Position numbers and translations under genes: made by a program. From contig AXCX01000007.1 in the NCBI GenBank assembly GCA_000767215.1, forward strand, positions 1-46,568: 46,568 nt of DNA, given 5' to 3'. Source of the stretch: Actinotalea fermentans ATCC 43279 = JCM 9966 = DSM 3133 (lineage in GTDB: Bacteria > Actinomycetota > Actinomycetes > Actinomycetales > Cellulomonadaceae). Numbering within the stretch: the first letter of the stretch is position 1; every line of letters starts with the position of its first letter. This document shows, piece by piece, positions 1-7,784 of this stretch. The notes under the pieces were generated by a model. The model saw nothing but the letters and a program-made list of their open reading frames with translations, was not told the origin of the DNA and did no database searches.

Positions 1-165
1 GCCTGCCACCACCAGCGCGGCGGCCGCGCGCGCGCCGCGGACGAACGCCCGCTTGCGCCGGCTGGACGCCAGCACGACGCGCGGGTCCAGGCCGGACGGC
101 GGGACGGCGTCGAGCGCGTGCCCGCGGAGGAAGGCGACGAGGACGTCGTCGTCGGTGTGCGTCAC
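1..165 (-). CDS. Partial hypothetical protein coupled to the sigma factor gene
   Basis: Only the first 55 codons lie in the window; the gene runs off the left edge. The GTG start (165-163) overlaps the TGA of the upstream sigma gene by four bases, so the two are translationally coupled. The visible part begins with an acidic stretch (T-D-D-D), then an Arg/Lys-rich stretch (SSRRKRAFVRG) and an alanine/valine-rich run that looks like the start of a membrane segment. That layout, a short cytoplasmic head followed by a membrane segment directly downstream of a SigE-type sigma factor, is typical of a cognate membrane-bound partner of the sigma factor. The assignment is contextual; no family motif is visible in the fragment. 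Confidence 0.6.
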   Translation of the reverse strand, partial: MTHTDDDVLVAFLRGHALDAVPPSGLDPRVVLASSRRKRAFVRGARAAAALVVAG

Positions 166-710
166 AGCGGCCTCCCGTCGATCGCCGGGGCGAGGAGGGC
201 GCGGAGGCTCGCGAGCCCACGCGCGGCCGTCGACTTCACAGTCCCGAGGGGCAGGTCGAGCTCGGCGGCGACCTGCGCCTCGCTGAGGTCGAGCAGGTAC
301 CGGAGCACGACGACGCGGCGCTGCTTCAGCGGGAGCGCCTGGAGGGCGCGCAGCACCTCGTCGCGGTCACCGAGGTCCGGGTCGGTCCACGTTGCCTCGC
401 GGCCGGCGATCGTGTGCGGATCGGCGAGCACCTCGCGCCGCGTCCGACGCCAGCCGTCGACGCGGAGGTTCATGAGCACCCGCCGGGCGTAGGCGAGCGG
501 GTCGCCCTCCCGGGCGCGCGGCCAGGCCCGGTAGGTCCGCTCGAGCGCGTGCTGGGTGAGCTCGTCGGCGCGGTGCGCGTCCCCGCACAGCAGGAACGCC
601 GACCGGTGAAGGGCCGGGATCGCGGCCGCCATGAAGGCGGTGAACTCCGCGTCGCGGTCCTCGGCGGAGCGGGCGGCGAGCAGCTCCAGCTCACCGCTCT
701 CGTCGCTCAC
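162..710 (-). CDS. SigE-family ECF RNA polymerase sigma factor
   Basis: This is an extracytoplasmic-function sigma factor of the actinobacterial SigE family, 182 residues long. Region 2 spans about residues 23-90 (AFLLCGDAHRADELTQHALE, then the aromatic RAWPRA motif). Region 4 spans about 118-172, with the helix-turn-helix SEAQVAAELDLPLGTVKS. The start is the GTG at 710-708, chosen because GAGGGGAG lies about eight bases upstream; the open frame extends much further upstream, but that part has no sigma homology and runs antisense to the next gene. There is no extra C-terminal domain. It is followed without a gap by a coupled gene that probably encodes its regulator. Target promoters cannot be read from the sequence. 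Confidence 0.9.
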   Translation of the reverse strand: MSDESGELELLAARSAEDRDAEFTAFMAAAIPALHRSAFLLCGDAHRADELTQHALERTYRAWPRAREGDPLAYARRVLMNLRVDGWRRTRREVLADPHTIAGREATWTDPDLGDRDEVLRALQALPLKQRRVVVLRYLLDLSEAQVAAELDLPLGTVKSTAARGLASLRALLAPAIDGRPL

Positions 711-830
711 GACGTCGCTCCCCTCGGCCCCCACCACCCGTACACGCACGACGCGCGGCACAGGTTCCATCCGGACGGCAGGGTCCCACGGACGGAGTAG
801 TCCGGGCCCGCGAGCGCGCCCGGTGGTGAC

Positions 831-849
831 CACGTCCCACCGGGACGTG
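831..849. promoter_or_regulatory. Perfect 8-bp palindrome, candidate operator
   Basis: CACGTCCC-ACC-GGGACGTG is a perfect inverted repeat with a three-base spacer. It sits in the divergent intergenic region between the sigma factor gene and the gene at 871, just upstream of the -10-like element of the latter. Its position suits an operator or a dimeric regulator site; no regulator is identified. Confidence 0.4.
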
Positions 850-860
850 TCGCCGCTCCC

Positions 861-866
861 TACGGT
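861..866 (+). promoter_or_regulatory. Candidate -10 element of a leaderless promoter
   Basis: TACGGT lies four bases before the ATG at 871, so a transcript would begin at or next to the start codon. The same TACGGT or TAGCGT hexamer recurs ahead of other genes in this window (minus strand 18522-18517 and 17817-17812, plus strand 45059-45064). No convincing -35 hexamer is seen. Confidence 0.35.
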
Positions 867-870
867 GTGC

Positions 871-1767
871 ATGGACTCCCCGGTCCACCCGCCCGGCGCC
901 GACCCCGCCCTACGGCTCGACCCGAGCGGGTACTCCATCGGCGCCGGGACGCACTCGTGGACCCAGACGCCGTTCGAGGTCGCGCATATCGAGGTGACCG
1001 ACGACGGCGTCGTCGCCCAGGCGCGGTTCACCGACGCAGACGGGCGGCTGATCGAGATCGACGTCGACGACCGTGACGGCCGTCCGCGTCGGCGCGGCGG
1101 GTTCCTCGCACCGGTCAGCGCCGCCGTCACCGAGCCGCGGGCGATGCTCGTGGTCTGGATGCCGATCTTCGACCTGGTCCACGAGGTGCCCGGCCGGTCG
1201 CCGGTCATCCGGATCGACGGGGAGGACGCCCGCATCGGCGCCCTGCCCGGGCGTCGCCTGCACCGCCGTCACCTGATCAAGTACGCGGGCCCCATCTGCT
1301 CGGCCCGCCTCAACGCGGACGACGACGTCGCGGCGGGCAGCCCGGGCGATGGCGTGGTTGAGCCTGGGCCCGACGGCGGCGTGCGGGCCGTGACGGCCGC
1401 CGCGGCCGGCCACGGGGTCGCCGTGCGGTTCACGCCGCCGCTGCCCGACCTGGGCCGCGAGGGCGCGGTCGCCGACGGCACGTGGGTGCTCGAGATGGAC
1501 GACGCGCGGGTCACCGGCGGCGTGTGGTCGGTGCGCCCGGCCGGCGACGACCGCGAGGTGTCGCTGCAGGCGACCCGGCGCTGGCGCCCGCGCCGGCTCC
1601 CGCTGCTGATGCGCGTGGTCACGACGGTGGTCCCGGTGTTCCGCCGCTGGCCGACCACGTACGCGTGGCGGGCCGTGGTGACCGCCGACGGTGTCGTGAC
1701 GGACGCGGGCTGGTCCCGGACGGGCACGGAGGACGGGAAGGGTTACCGGCGCGCGACCGGGAGTTGA
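871..1767 (+). CDS. Hypothetical protein, 298 aa
   Basis: I do not recognise the family. The protein is soluble-looking, rich in Asp and Arg, with alternating hydrophobic residues suggesting mostly beta structure. It contains a hydrophobic stretch (AMLVVWMPIFDLVHEVPG, residues about 92-109) and a C-terminal Arg-rich part (TRRWRPRRLPLLMRVVTT) followed by another beta-rich segment. There is no signal peptide or obvious catalytic motif. The ATG at 871 is used because it sits directly behind a -10-like TACGGT; an in-frame GTG two codons earlier is possible. It is divergent from the sigma factor gene, sharing the palindrome at 831-849. Confidence 0.75.
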   Translation: MDSPVHPPGADPALRLDPSGYSIGAGTHSWTQTPFEVAHIEVTDDGVVAQARFTDADGRLIEIDVDDRDGRPRRRGGFLAPVSAAVTEPRAMLVVWMPIFDLVHEVPGRSPVIRIDGEDARIGALPGRRLHRRHLIKYAGPICSARLNADDDVAAGSPGDGVVEPGPDGGVRAVTAAAAGHGVAVRFTPPLPDLGREGAVADGTWVLEMDDARVTGGVWSVRPAGDDREVSLQATRRWRPRRLPLLMRVVTTVVPVFRRWPTTYAWRAVVTADGVVTDAGWSRTGTEDGKGYRRATGS

Positions 1768-1812
1768 CGCGTCGGCAGTCCCGCCGCACACCCGGCTCGG
1801 TCCGACGAGTCG

Positions 1813-2413
1813 TCACGACGCCCGCGCGTCCCGCACCGGTGACAGCGCCGCGATGGCGGCAGCCCCGGCGAAGACGACCGCCACCGCGACGAGCGTCGGC
1901 CGGTCGCCGAGCTGCCCGACGGCGAAGCCCCCACCGAGCGCCCCGACGGCCGCCGCCGTCCGGTTGGCGGACCGCCTGGTGGCATTGGCCCGTCCGAGCA
2001 CCCCGTCCGGGGTGAGCGACTGCCAGAGGGCCATCTCGTTCGCGTTCTCCGCACCGGCGGCGAGGCCCTGGATGATCAGCGCGAGGAGCAGCAGCAGGGT
2101 GCCGGCCGTGCTCTGCGGGGCGAGCGCGACGAGCGCCCAGGCGAGCGGGTACGCCGCGCGCGTCAGCACGACGACGCGGCCCGGCCCCTGCCACGTGCCG
2201 AGCCGAGGCGCCAGCGAGGCGCCGAGCGGCGTTGACGACGCCGACCTCGAACGGCGTCGCGCCGAGCTGCTGGACCACCAGCACCGGGAGGGCGACGCCG
2301 GTCACCGCGGTTCCGAACGCGCTGATGGCGTCGGCGGCCCAGTAGCGGGCGAAGGGTCGCGGGAGCCTGCGCGCGTCGTCTCCCTGGGCCCTCCCGCTCG
2401 CGCCTCCCGTCAC
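1813..2413 (-). pseudogene. MFS transporter pseudogene with internal deletion and frameshift
   Basis: The first about 60 residues from a GTG at 2413 give a normal MFS N-terminus (ARYWAADAISAFGTAVTGVA, then ATPFEVGVVNA). After VVNA the frame turns to Arg-rich nonsense. In another frame, directly at that point, a typical MFS C-terminal half begins (PLGASLAPRLGTW, then AAYPLAWALVALAP, EMALWQSLTPDGVLGRANA and NRTAAAVGALGGG) and runs to the stop at 1813. The total is about 200 codons against the usual 400 or so, so roughly the middle half is missing and the two ends are out of frame. This is a dead gene, formed by a deletion between 2220 and 2245. The start overlaps closely with the upstream SRPBCC gene end, suggesting a former two-gene operon. 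Confidence 0.85.
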
Positions 2414-2414
2414 C

Positions 2415-2888
2415 TCACGCGGCCGCCGCGCCCCGCTCGAAGGACGCCGTCAGCGCGTCCATGGTGGTGGTGCGCTCCTTGCGGGCCATCCGCCGCAGGA
2501 TCGGCGTCGCGAGGCGCCACATGCCGTACGGGACGAGCCTGGCGTGATGGCGGACCACCGTCGCGCCGTCGTCGGCGGGCTGAAGGTGGTAGCCCGGCCA
2601 GCCCTCGAACTTGGGCCGGCCCGACCGGGACGTGCTCCACCAGTGGAAGACGATCGTGTGCGGTGGCTCCAGCTCGGTGACCTCACCGGGGATCTTTCCC
2701 TGGCTCGTCTCGTCGACGAACGTCGTCCCGACGGCGGGCGCCCCGGGTGACGTCTGCCGAGTTCGGCGCAGCATCGTCCCGCTGCCCGCCATCCAGGCGT
2801 TGTACCCCTCGATGTCGACGAGCCGGGCGAACACCTGGTCGATCGGGGCACGGACGGTGCGCTCGATCTCGAACTCGATCGGAGCCAT
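2415..2888 (-). CDS. SRPBCC (START-like) family protein
   Basis: The protein has 157 residues and the polyketide-cyclase/START-like layout: an N-terminal strand (FEIERTVRAPIDQVFARLVD), the middle segment (EVTELEPPHTIVFHWW) and a C-terminal helix containing MARKERTTTMDALTASFERG. Such proteins bind hydrophobic ligands in a helix-grip fold; the ligand is unknown. I start at the ATG at 2888 because the family begins just there; a longer frame upstream is not family-like. It lies two bases from the start of the downstream MFS pseudogene and was probably co-transcribed with it. Confidence 0.8.
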   Translation of the reverse strand: MAPIEFEIERTVRAPIDQVFARLVDIEGYNAWMAGSGTMLRRTRQTSPGAPAVGTTFVDETSQGKIPGEVTELEPPHTIVFHWWSTSRSGRPKFEGWPGYHLQPADDGATVVRHHARLVPYGMWRLATPILRRMARKERTTTMDALTASFERGAAAA

Positions 2889-3003
2889 CCGCCGATCATC
2901 CACGCCCGGCGGGTGCAGCACCAGACACCGGTACAAAGTCCGCGCCGCGGGGCGACCGGCTCACCGCCCGCTCAGTTCCCGCGTCGAGCACGGTCTGCCC
3001 AGC

Positions 3004-3378
3004 ATGACGACGACGAGAGTGCTCAGCGTGTCCCTGCCCGTGACCGACCAGGACGCGGCCCTGGCCTTCTACACCCAGGTGCTGGGGTGCGAGCTGCGCT
3101 TTGACGCCGTGGTGCCGCCCGGCGTGCGGATGATCGAGGTGGTCCCGCCCGGATCCGAGGTTGGCCTGCTGCTCCTCCCCCCGGACAGCCCCATCCCCGT
3201 CGCCCTCCGCCTGGGCACCGACGACGCCGACGCGGCCTACGCGCGCCTCGCGGCCGTCGACGGCGTGGTGCACCACAACGACGAGGTGCTCCGGTGGGAC
3301 GGCGTGCCGCCGATGTTCCACTTCAGCGATCCCGAGGGAAACAGCCTGGTCTACCTGGAGGACGCCGCCGCCGGGTGA
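3004..3378 (+). CDS. VOC (glyoxalase/bleomycin resistance) superfamily protein
   Basis: This 124-residue protein is a single VOC module built from two beta-alpha-beta-beta-beta units. The first unit contains VSLPVTDQDAALAFYTQVLG; the second ends with the family signature FHFSDPEGNSLVYLED. The fold serves metal-dependent lyases, dioxygenases and drug-binding proteins; the substrate cannot be told. The closing Glu and a His (HFSDPEGN) are in the usual metal-ligand region. It is monocistronic on the plus strand between two minus-strand genes, ending seven bases from the convergent membrane protein gene. Confidence 0.85.
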   Translation: MTTTRVLSVSLPVTDQDAALAFYTQVLGCELRFDAVVPPGVRMIEVVPPGSEVGLLLLPPDSPIPVALRLGTDDADAAYARLAAVDGVVHHNDEVLRWDGVPPMFHFSDPEGNSLVYLEDAAAG

Positions 3379-3385
3379 CCCGTGG

Positions 3386-4354
3386 CTAGGCCGGCTGCTC
3401 CGCGGGCGCCGCGCGCCGGCCGAGCGCCTCGCGCAGGATGAGCCCGGCCACCGCCACGGCCACGGCGAGCGCGAGGGTCTCGCCCACCAGCGCGGTGTCC
3501 GTGGCCGCGAGCCTGAAGACGCCCGCGCCGTACTCGAGCATCCCGGGCAGGTCCCGCGCGAGGATGCGCGTGCCGAGGGCGGCGGAGATCGCGGTCGTCA
3601 GCGGCGGCGCCAGCCAGACGAGGACGAGGCTCACCAGCGCGGAGAAGACCCGGCCGACCGTCCGCACGCCGGCCCACGCGATCGCCGCCCCGACGAGGAC
3701 GGGCATGACGTAGGTGAACGCGCGGAGCAGCCCCATCGGGGCCGAACCGGGGCCGCTCGTCTCGACGACGACGATCGGCAGCCACACGCCCACGGCGACG
3801 GCGCCCGTCGTCAGGCCGAGCAGCGCGCCGGCAGGCGGGGCCAGCGCGACCAGGGCGAACACCCCGGCGCTGATCAGCAGGCAGGCGACCATGCCGCCCC
3901 CGATGCCGACGAGGTACACGGACGAGTCCCGCCCGTCCCGCAGGCCGGGCGCCACGGCCGCGATGGTCTGCACGACGGCGACCACCTGCCCGACGAGCAG
4001 CCCGCCGCCCATCCACAGCGCCGGTCCCCGGCCGCCGGCCAGGGCGACGAGCGCGCGGGCCGCGACGCCCGCCACCGCCCCGCCCACGACGAGCAGCGCG
4101 AAGATCGACGTCACGTGGTACTGGCTGAACGGCAGCAGCACGACGGGCGCCTCGGCCGGGATCCCGCCGTCCCAGAGGTTCTGCAGGGGCAGGCGCGCCC
4201 CGCCGGCGAGCCACGGCGCCAGCCCGACGACGGCGGCGACCATTCCCGCGAGGAACGTCGCCCAGGGCGGGACCGGCCCCGTACGCCCGGCAGCCCGCGC
4301 GTCGGCGGGCGGCGCGCCCTCCTGCGAGACGGCGTCGTCCACGAGCTCTGCCAT
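3386..4354 (-). CDS. Polytopic membrane protein of unknown function
   Basis: The 322-residue protein starts at the ATG at 4354, preceded by AGGGGGA. After a short polar N-terminus it has about eight to nine hydrophobic segments (for example FLAGMVAAVVGLAPWLAG, IFALLVVGGAVAGVAARALV, MVACLLISAGVFALVALAPP and a last one near ETLALAVAVAVAGLILREAL). A conserved-looking loop (LPFSQYHVTSIFA) follows the first segment. There is no ATP-binding or transporter signature I recognise. It is convergent with the VOC gene before it and follows another VOC gene on the same strand after a 55-base gap. Confidence 0.75.
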   Translation of the reverse strand: MAELVDDAVSQEGAPPADARAAGRTGPVPPWATFLAGMVAAVVGLAPWLAGGARLPLQNLWDGGIPAEAPVVLLPFSQYHVTSIFALLVVGGAVAGVAARALVALAGGRGPALWMGGGLLVGQVVAVVQTIAAVAPGLRDGRDSSVYLVGIGGGMVACLLISAGVFALVALAPPAGALLGLTTGAVAVGVWLPIVVVETSGPGSAPMGLLRAFTYVMPVLVGAAIAWAGVRTVGRVFSALVSLVLVWLAPPLTTAISAALGTRILARDLPGMLEYGAGVFRLAATDTALVGETLALAVAVAVAGLILREALGRRAAPAEQPA

Positions 4355-4409
4355 CGGTCCCCCTGCGTGTGCGGCTGCGGCGCACGGCGTGCGCCATCGA
4401 CCGGCCACG

Positions 4410-4844
4410 CTAGTCGAGGCAGAACTCGTTCCCCTCGACGTCCTGCATCACGAGGCACGATTCGTCGAACCCGTCGGCCTCCATCAGCCGCACGCGCGTC
4501 GCGCCGAGCGCGAGCAGTCGGGCGCACTCCGCCTCGAGGGCGGCGACGCGCTCCTCACCCACCAGCCCCGTGCCGACCCGCACGTCCAGGTGCACCCGGT
4601 TCTTGACGACCTTGCCCTCCGGCACGCGCTGGAAGAACAGCCGCGGCCCGACCCCCGTCGGGTCCTGGCAGGCAAAAGCCGAGCCCTGGCGCTCGGCCGG
4701 GAGGGACCGGTCGAACTCCTCCCACGAGGTGACCCCCGCGGGCGGCGGCGGGACCACGTACCCGAGCACCTCGCACCAGAACCGGCCGACCCGCTCCGGC
4801 TCGGCGCAGTCGAACGTGACCTGAACCGTCCTGACCTGTGGCAT
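4410..4844 (-). CDS. VOC family (glyoxalase-like) protein
   Basis: The protein has 144 residues. The N-terminal half has the glyoxalase-like pattern VQVTFDCAEPERVGRFWCEV and a Trp/Glu-rich segment; the second half begins KNRVHLDVRVGTG and ends with VMQDVEGNEFCLD, the family's closing motif with a conserved Glu. This subtype is common in actinobacteria and mostly uncharacterised. The start at 4844 is the first Met in family register. It lies 64 bases downstream of the beta-propeller gene on the same strand and may be co-transcribed with it. Confidence 0.85.
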   Translation of the reverse strand: MPQVRTVQVTFDCAEPERVGRFWCEVLGYVVPPPPAGVTSWEEFDRSLPAERQGSAFACQDPTGVGPRLFFQRVPEGKVVKNRVHLDVRVGTGLVGEERVAALEAECARLLALGATRVRLMEADGFDESCLVMQDVEGNEFCLD

Positions 4845-4908
4845 GGCACCCACGTTAGGGCGCTCGTCCGACCGCGACGAGCCGATTCCCGACACCGGGC
4901 GGCGCGCC

Positions 4909-6228
4909 TCAGCGGTAGCCGAAGACCTCGGAGGCCGTGGTCACCAGCAGGGTGCCGTCCCGCGCGAGGTGCAGCCCGACGGCGTCGGCGGGCAGCGCCA
5001 TCCGCCAGCGCTCCTCCCCCGTCCGCAGGCCCAGGGCGGCGAGCGCAGGGCCGTCGGACTCGGGGACGAGAACGACGTCGCCGTCGGTCAGCGGGTCGAA
5101 CGCCAGGTCGGTGGCGGCCGGGTGCACCCACAGCCACGCGCCCGTCTCCGCGTCGAGGGCCGCCACGGACGACCCGATGGCCACGATCGCGGTGCCCTCC
5201 AGCAGGAAGAACGGCCGGGCATCGCCGTCCGGGCCCAGGCCCGCGATGCGCTCGCCGCCGGTCGCGACGTCGCGCAGGGCCGTGCCGACCCGCCCCAACG
5301 CCGCGTGGACCTGGCCCGCCCACGTGCGCCTCGCGAGGCCGGGCTCGGGGTCCGCCTCGGCGCCGTCGTCCACGGAGACCGCCACCGTCCGGGCGCCGTC
5401 GAGCTGGAGGACCTCGCCGTCCTCGACCAGGTGCCAGCTCAGGTCGGCGAGAGCCTGGCGGGGCCGGACGCCGGAGCCGCTCGTCCAGTCCCAGGCGACG
5501 CGCCCGGACCGCGGGTCCACCCGCACGACGCCGACCGCTCCCCCGGCGCGGGTGGTCAGCAGGAGCAGCCCCCCGCCCACCTCGGCGTGGCCGAGGAGCT
5601 GACCGGCGACCGTCACCCGCCCCTGCACCGCGCCCGTCTCCAGGTCCACGAACGCGATGGGCACCGACGCGGCCTCGGCCGGCGGAGTGCCGTCGCTGCC
5701 GGGTGCGTCGTAGGCGAGGCACATGAGCATCTGCGGCCGGCCGACGGCGGACGGGGCGCTCGCGCCCTGCGTCGCCTCGTCGAGGACCGGGCTGCACTGC
5801 TCGTTCGTGTCCGGGCGTTCCCACAGCACCTGGCCGGTGGCGGTCGCGACCGCGCGCAGGGTGAGGTCGGCGCCGTCGGACTGGGTGACGACCGTCCCGT
5901 CCGTCTGGGTCAGCACCGCACCGCCGGGCGCCCGCCAGGCCTCCTTGGGCGGCCCGGTCATCGCGGGCATCACCCACCCGAGGTCGGCGAGCGCCTCCCG
6001 ACGAGCGGCGTCGCGGCGCGCGTCGGCGACGCCCACGGCGACCGCGCCGAGCAGCAGGGCCGCGACCAGCGCGATCCCCAGCCGACGCAGCACGCGCCGG
6101 CGTGCCGAGTGGGGAGCGGCGCCATCGGGCCCGGCGGGGGCGGTGCGCTCCGCGGGCACGCCGCCGGCGTCGGTGACCTCCACCATCTCCACCCCGACGC
6201 GCGCGTCGGGCCGGCCGGGCCGGCGCAT
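4909..6228 (-). CDS. Membrane-anchored PQQ-like beta-propeller protein
   Basis: The 439-residue protein has an N-terminal Arg-rich cytoplasmic part, one transmembrane helix (IALVAALLLGAVAVGVAD, about residues 52-69) and an extracytoplasmic domain made of repeating blades. PQQ-like blade signatures are visible, such as ATATGQVLWERPD, DPRSGRVAWDWTSG, DAETGAWLWVHP and GLRTGEERWRMALP. Such proteins are usually single-pass outward-facing scaffolds or sensors; no catalytic site is seen. The start at 6228 is the most likely of several in-frame candidates. It is divergent from the MocR regulator gene with a 127-base shared upstream region. Confidence 0.85.
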   Translation of the reverse strand: MRRPGRPDARVGVEMVEVTDAGGVPAERTAPAGPDGAAPHSARRRVLRRLGIALVAALLLGAVAVGVADARRDAARREALADLGWVMPAMTGPPKEAWRAPGGAVLTQTDGTVVTQSDGADLTLRAVATATGQVLWERPDTNEQCSPVLDEATQGASAPSAVGRPQMLMCLAYDAPGSDGTPPAEAASVPIAFVDLETGAVQGRVTVAGQLLGHAEVGGGLLLLTTRAGGAVGVVRVDPRSGRVAWDWTSGSGVRPRQALADLSWHLVEDGEVLQLDGARTVAVSVDDGAEADPEPGLARRTWAGQVHAALGRVGTALRDVATGGERIAGLGPDGDARPFFLLEGTAIVAIGSSVAALDAETGAWLWVHPAATDLAFDPLTDGDVVLVPESDGPALAALGLRTGEERWRMALPADAVGLHLARDGTLLVTTASEVFGYR

Positions 6229-6291
6229 AGCGCCGACCCTAGCCGCGAGGGGTCGAGGGTCGCCGCCCACCGGAAACATGTCCGTGATCAG

Positions 6292-6314
6292 CGGCGAACA
6301 CGCCGTTCACGCCG
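6292..6314. promoter_or_regulatory. Weak candidate operator in the MocR upstream region
   Basis: CGGCGAACACGCCGTTCACG has an inner dyad (GAAC-ACGCC-GTTC) flanked by CGGCG and CGCCG. It lies 42-64 bases before the MocR gene, between it and the divergent propeller gene. It could serve autoregulation; the evidence is only symmetry and position. Confidence 0.25.
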
Positions 6315-6355
6315 TCAGGGGACCGTGGAGGGGCCTCGCCGAAGGGACCCCCACC

Positions 6356-7777
6356 ATGACCCTCGACATCGATCCGAACCCGGCTGGTCCGGCCGCCCTC
6401 GACCGCTCGCCCGCCGCCCGCGAGAACACCCGCGTCACCGCGCTGCTCGAGATGATGTCCCATGCGATCGAGCAACGCTCGGCGCAAGGCATCGCCGTCG
6501 GGGTGAGTGCGCTGATCCGCGACGGCGTCCTGCCGCCCGGCACGCGGCTGCCGACCGTGCGGCACACCGCGGCCGCGCTGCACGTGAGCGCGACGACGGT
6601 GACCGACGCGTGGCGCCGGCTCGCCCGCGAGGGGCTCGTCCGGTCGGCCCGGCGCAGCGGGACGATCGTGCTCCGCCCGCGGGCGGTGGCCATGCAGGAC
6701 CGCTCGCGCGACGCCTCGTGGGCCGTCGGCCTGCGCCGCTACGACTTCAGCAACGGCACACCGGACCACGAGCTCCTGCCGAGCATCCAGGCGGCGATGC
6801 GGTCGGTCGCGGAGACCGCGGGGGTGACCAGCTACAGCGAGCCGCACACGATGCCCGAGCTCGCCGACCTCGTGCGCGCACGATGGCGGACGGCGCTCGC
6901 GCCGGAGGAGATCATCGTCACGAACGGCGCCTTCGACGCCATCGACCGGCTGCTGCGCGACCGGGTGCACCTCGGCGACCGCGTCCTGGTCGAGGACCCG
7001 ACGCAGCCGACCCTCATCGACACGATCGAGAGCTTCGGCGGCATCCCCGTCCCGGTGCACATGGACCACGAGGGCATGGTCCCCGAGGCCCTGCGAGCAC
7101 GGCTCGCGCTCCGACCGGTCGCGCTCGTGCTGCAACCCAGGGCCCAGAACCCGACGGGGATCTCGACGACGCCCGCCCGCGCCGGCGAGCTCGGCCGCGT
7201 CCTCGCCGGCTCGTCGGTGCTGGTCATCGAGGACGACCACACCTCGGACGTCGCGACCGCCCCGCTCGTCAGCGTCGCGCCATGGCACCCCGACCTGACC
7301 GTCCACGTCGAGAGCTTCTCCAAGGCCTACGGACCCGACCTGCGGCTGGCCGCCGTCGGCGGCCCACGCGACGTGCTCGACTCCATCCAGCGCCGCCGGA
7401 GCATGGGACCCGGCTGGTCGGCGCGGATCCTCCAGCAGCTGCTGGTCTTCATGCTCTCCGACCCGGCGACGCAGGAGACCGTGACCCGGGCCCGGACGGT
7501 CTACCAGCAGCGCCGTCGCGCCCTCATGGAGGCGCTCGGCGCGATCGGCCTCCCGTCGACGGGCACCGACGGCCTCAACCTCTGGGTCGAGGTGCCGTCG
7601 GAGCGCGAGGCCCTGCGGCGCGCGGCCGCGGCGGACATCTCGATCAACCCGGGGACGCCGTTCACGCTCGAGGCCGACGGTCGCCAGTTCATCCGCATCA
7701 CGATCGCGCGGATCGACGACCCGCAGCGGCTCGCCGAGGTCCTGACGGGACTGGGTGCACCGACCTCCCCCGCCTGA
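6356..7777 (+). CDS. MocR-type GntR regulator with aminotransferase domain
   Basis: The 473-residue protein joins a GntR winged helix (about residues 25-105, with GTRLPTVRHTAAALHVSATT) to a fold-type I aminotransferase domain (about 125-470). PLP-site features are present: the Schiff-base lysine at about 323 in HVESFSKAYGPD, the substrate-side QNPTG motif near 263-267 and an Asp in VIEDDHTSD. MocR proteins such as GabR and PdxR sense amines or vitamers through PLP. This gene ends eight bases from the end of the convergent pyrimidine-degradation cluster, whose pathway would yield beta-alanine, a GABA homologue. I infer that beta-alanine or a similar amine is its ligand and the cluster its target. 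It also fits a general MocR with another role. Confidence 0.88.
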   Translation: MTLDIDPNPAGPAALDRSPAARENTRVTALLEMMSHAIEQRSAQGIAVGVSALIRDGVLPPGTRLPTVRHTAAALHVSATTVTDAWRRLAREGLVRSARRSGTIVLRPRAVAMQDRSRDASWAVGLRRYDFSNGTPDHELLPSIQAAMRSVAETAGVTSYSEPHTMPELADLVRARWRTALAPEEIIVTNGAFDAIDRLLRDRVHLGDRVLVEDPTQPTLIDTIESFGGIPVPVHMDHEGMVPEALRARLALRPVALVLQPRAQNPTGISTTPARAGELGRVLAGSSVLVIEDDHTSDVATAPLVSVAPWHPDLTVHVESFSKAYGPDLRLAAVGGPRDVLDSIQRRRSMGPGWSARILQQLLVFMLSDPATQETVTRARTVYQQRRRALMEALGAIGLPSTGTDGLNLWVEVPSEREALRRAAAADISINPGTPFTLEADGRQFIRITIARIDDPQRLAEVLTGLGAPTSPA

Positions 7778-7784
7778 GGCGCCG

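Noticed and set aside
711-1235. Upstream extension of the sigma factor reading frame
   Set aside because: It lies antisense to the gene at 871, has no sigma homology and a good ribosome site marks the start at 710.
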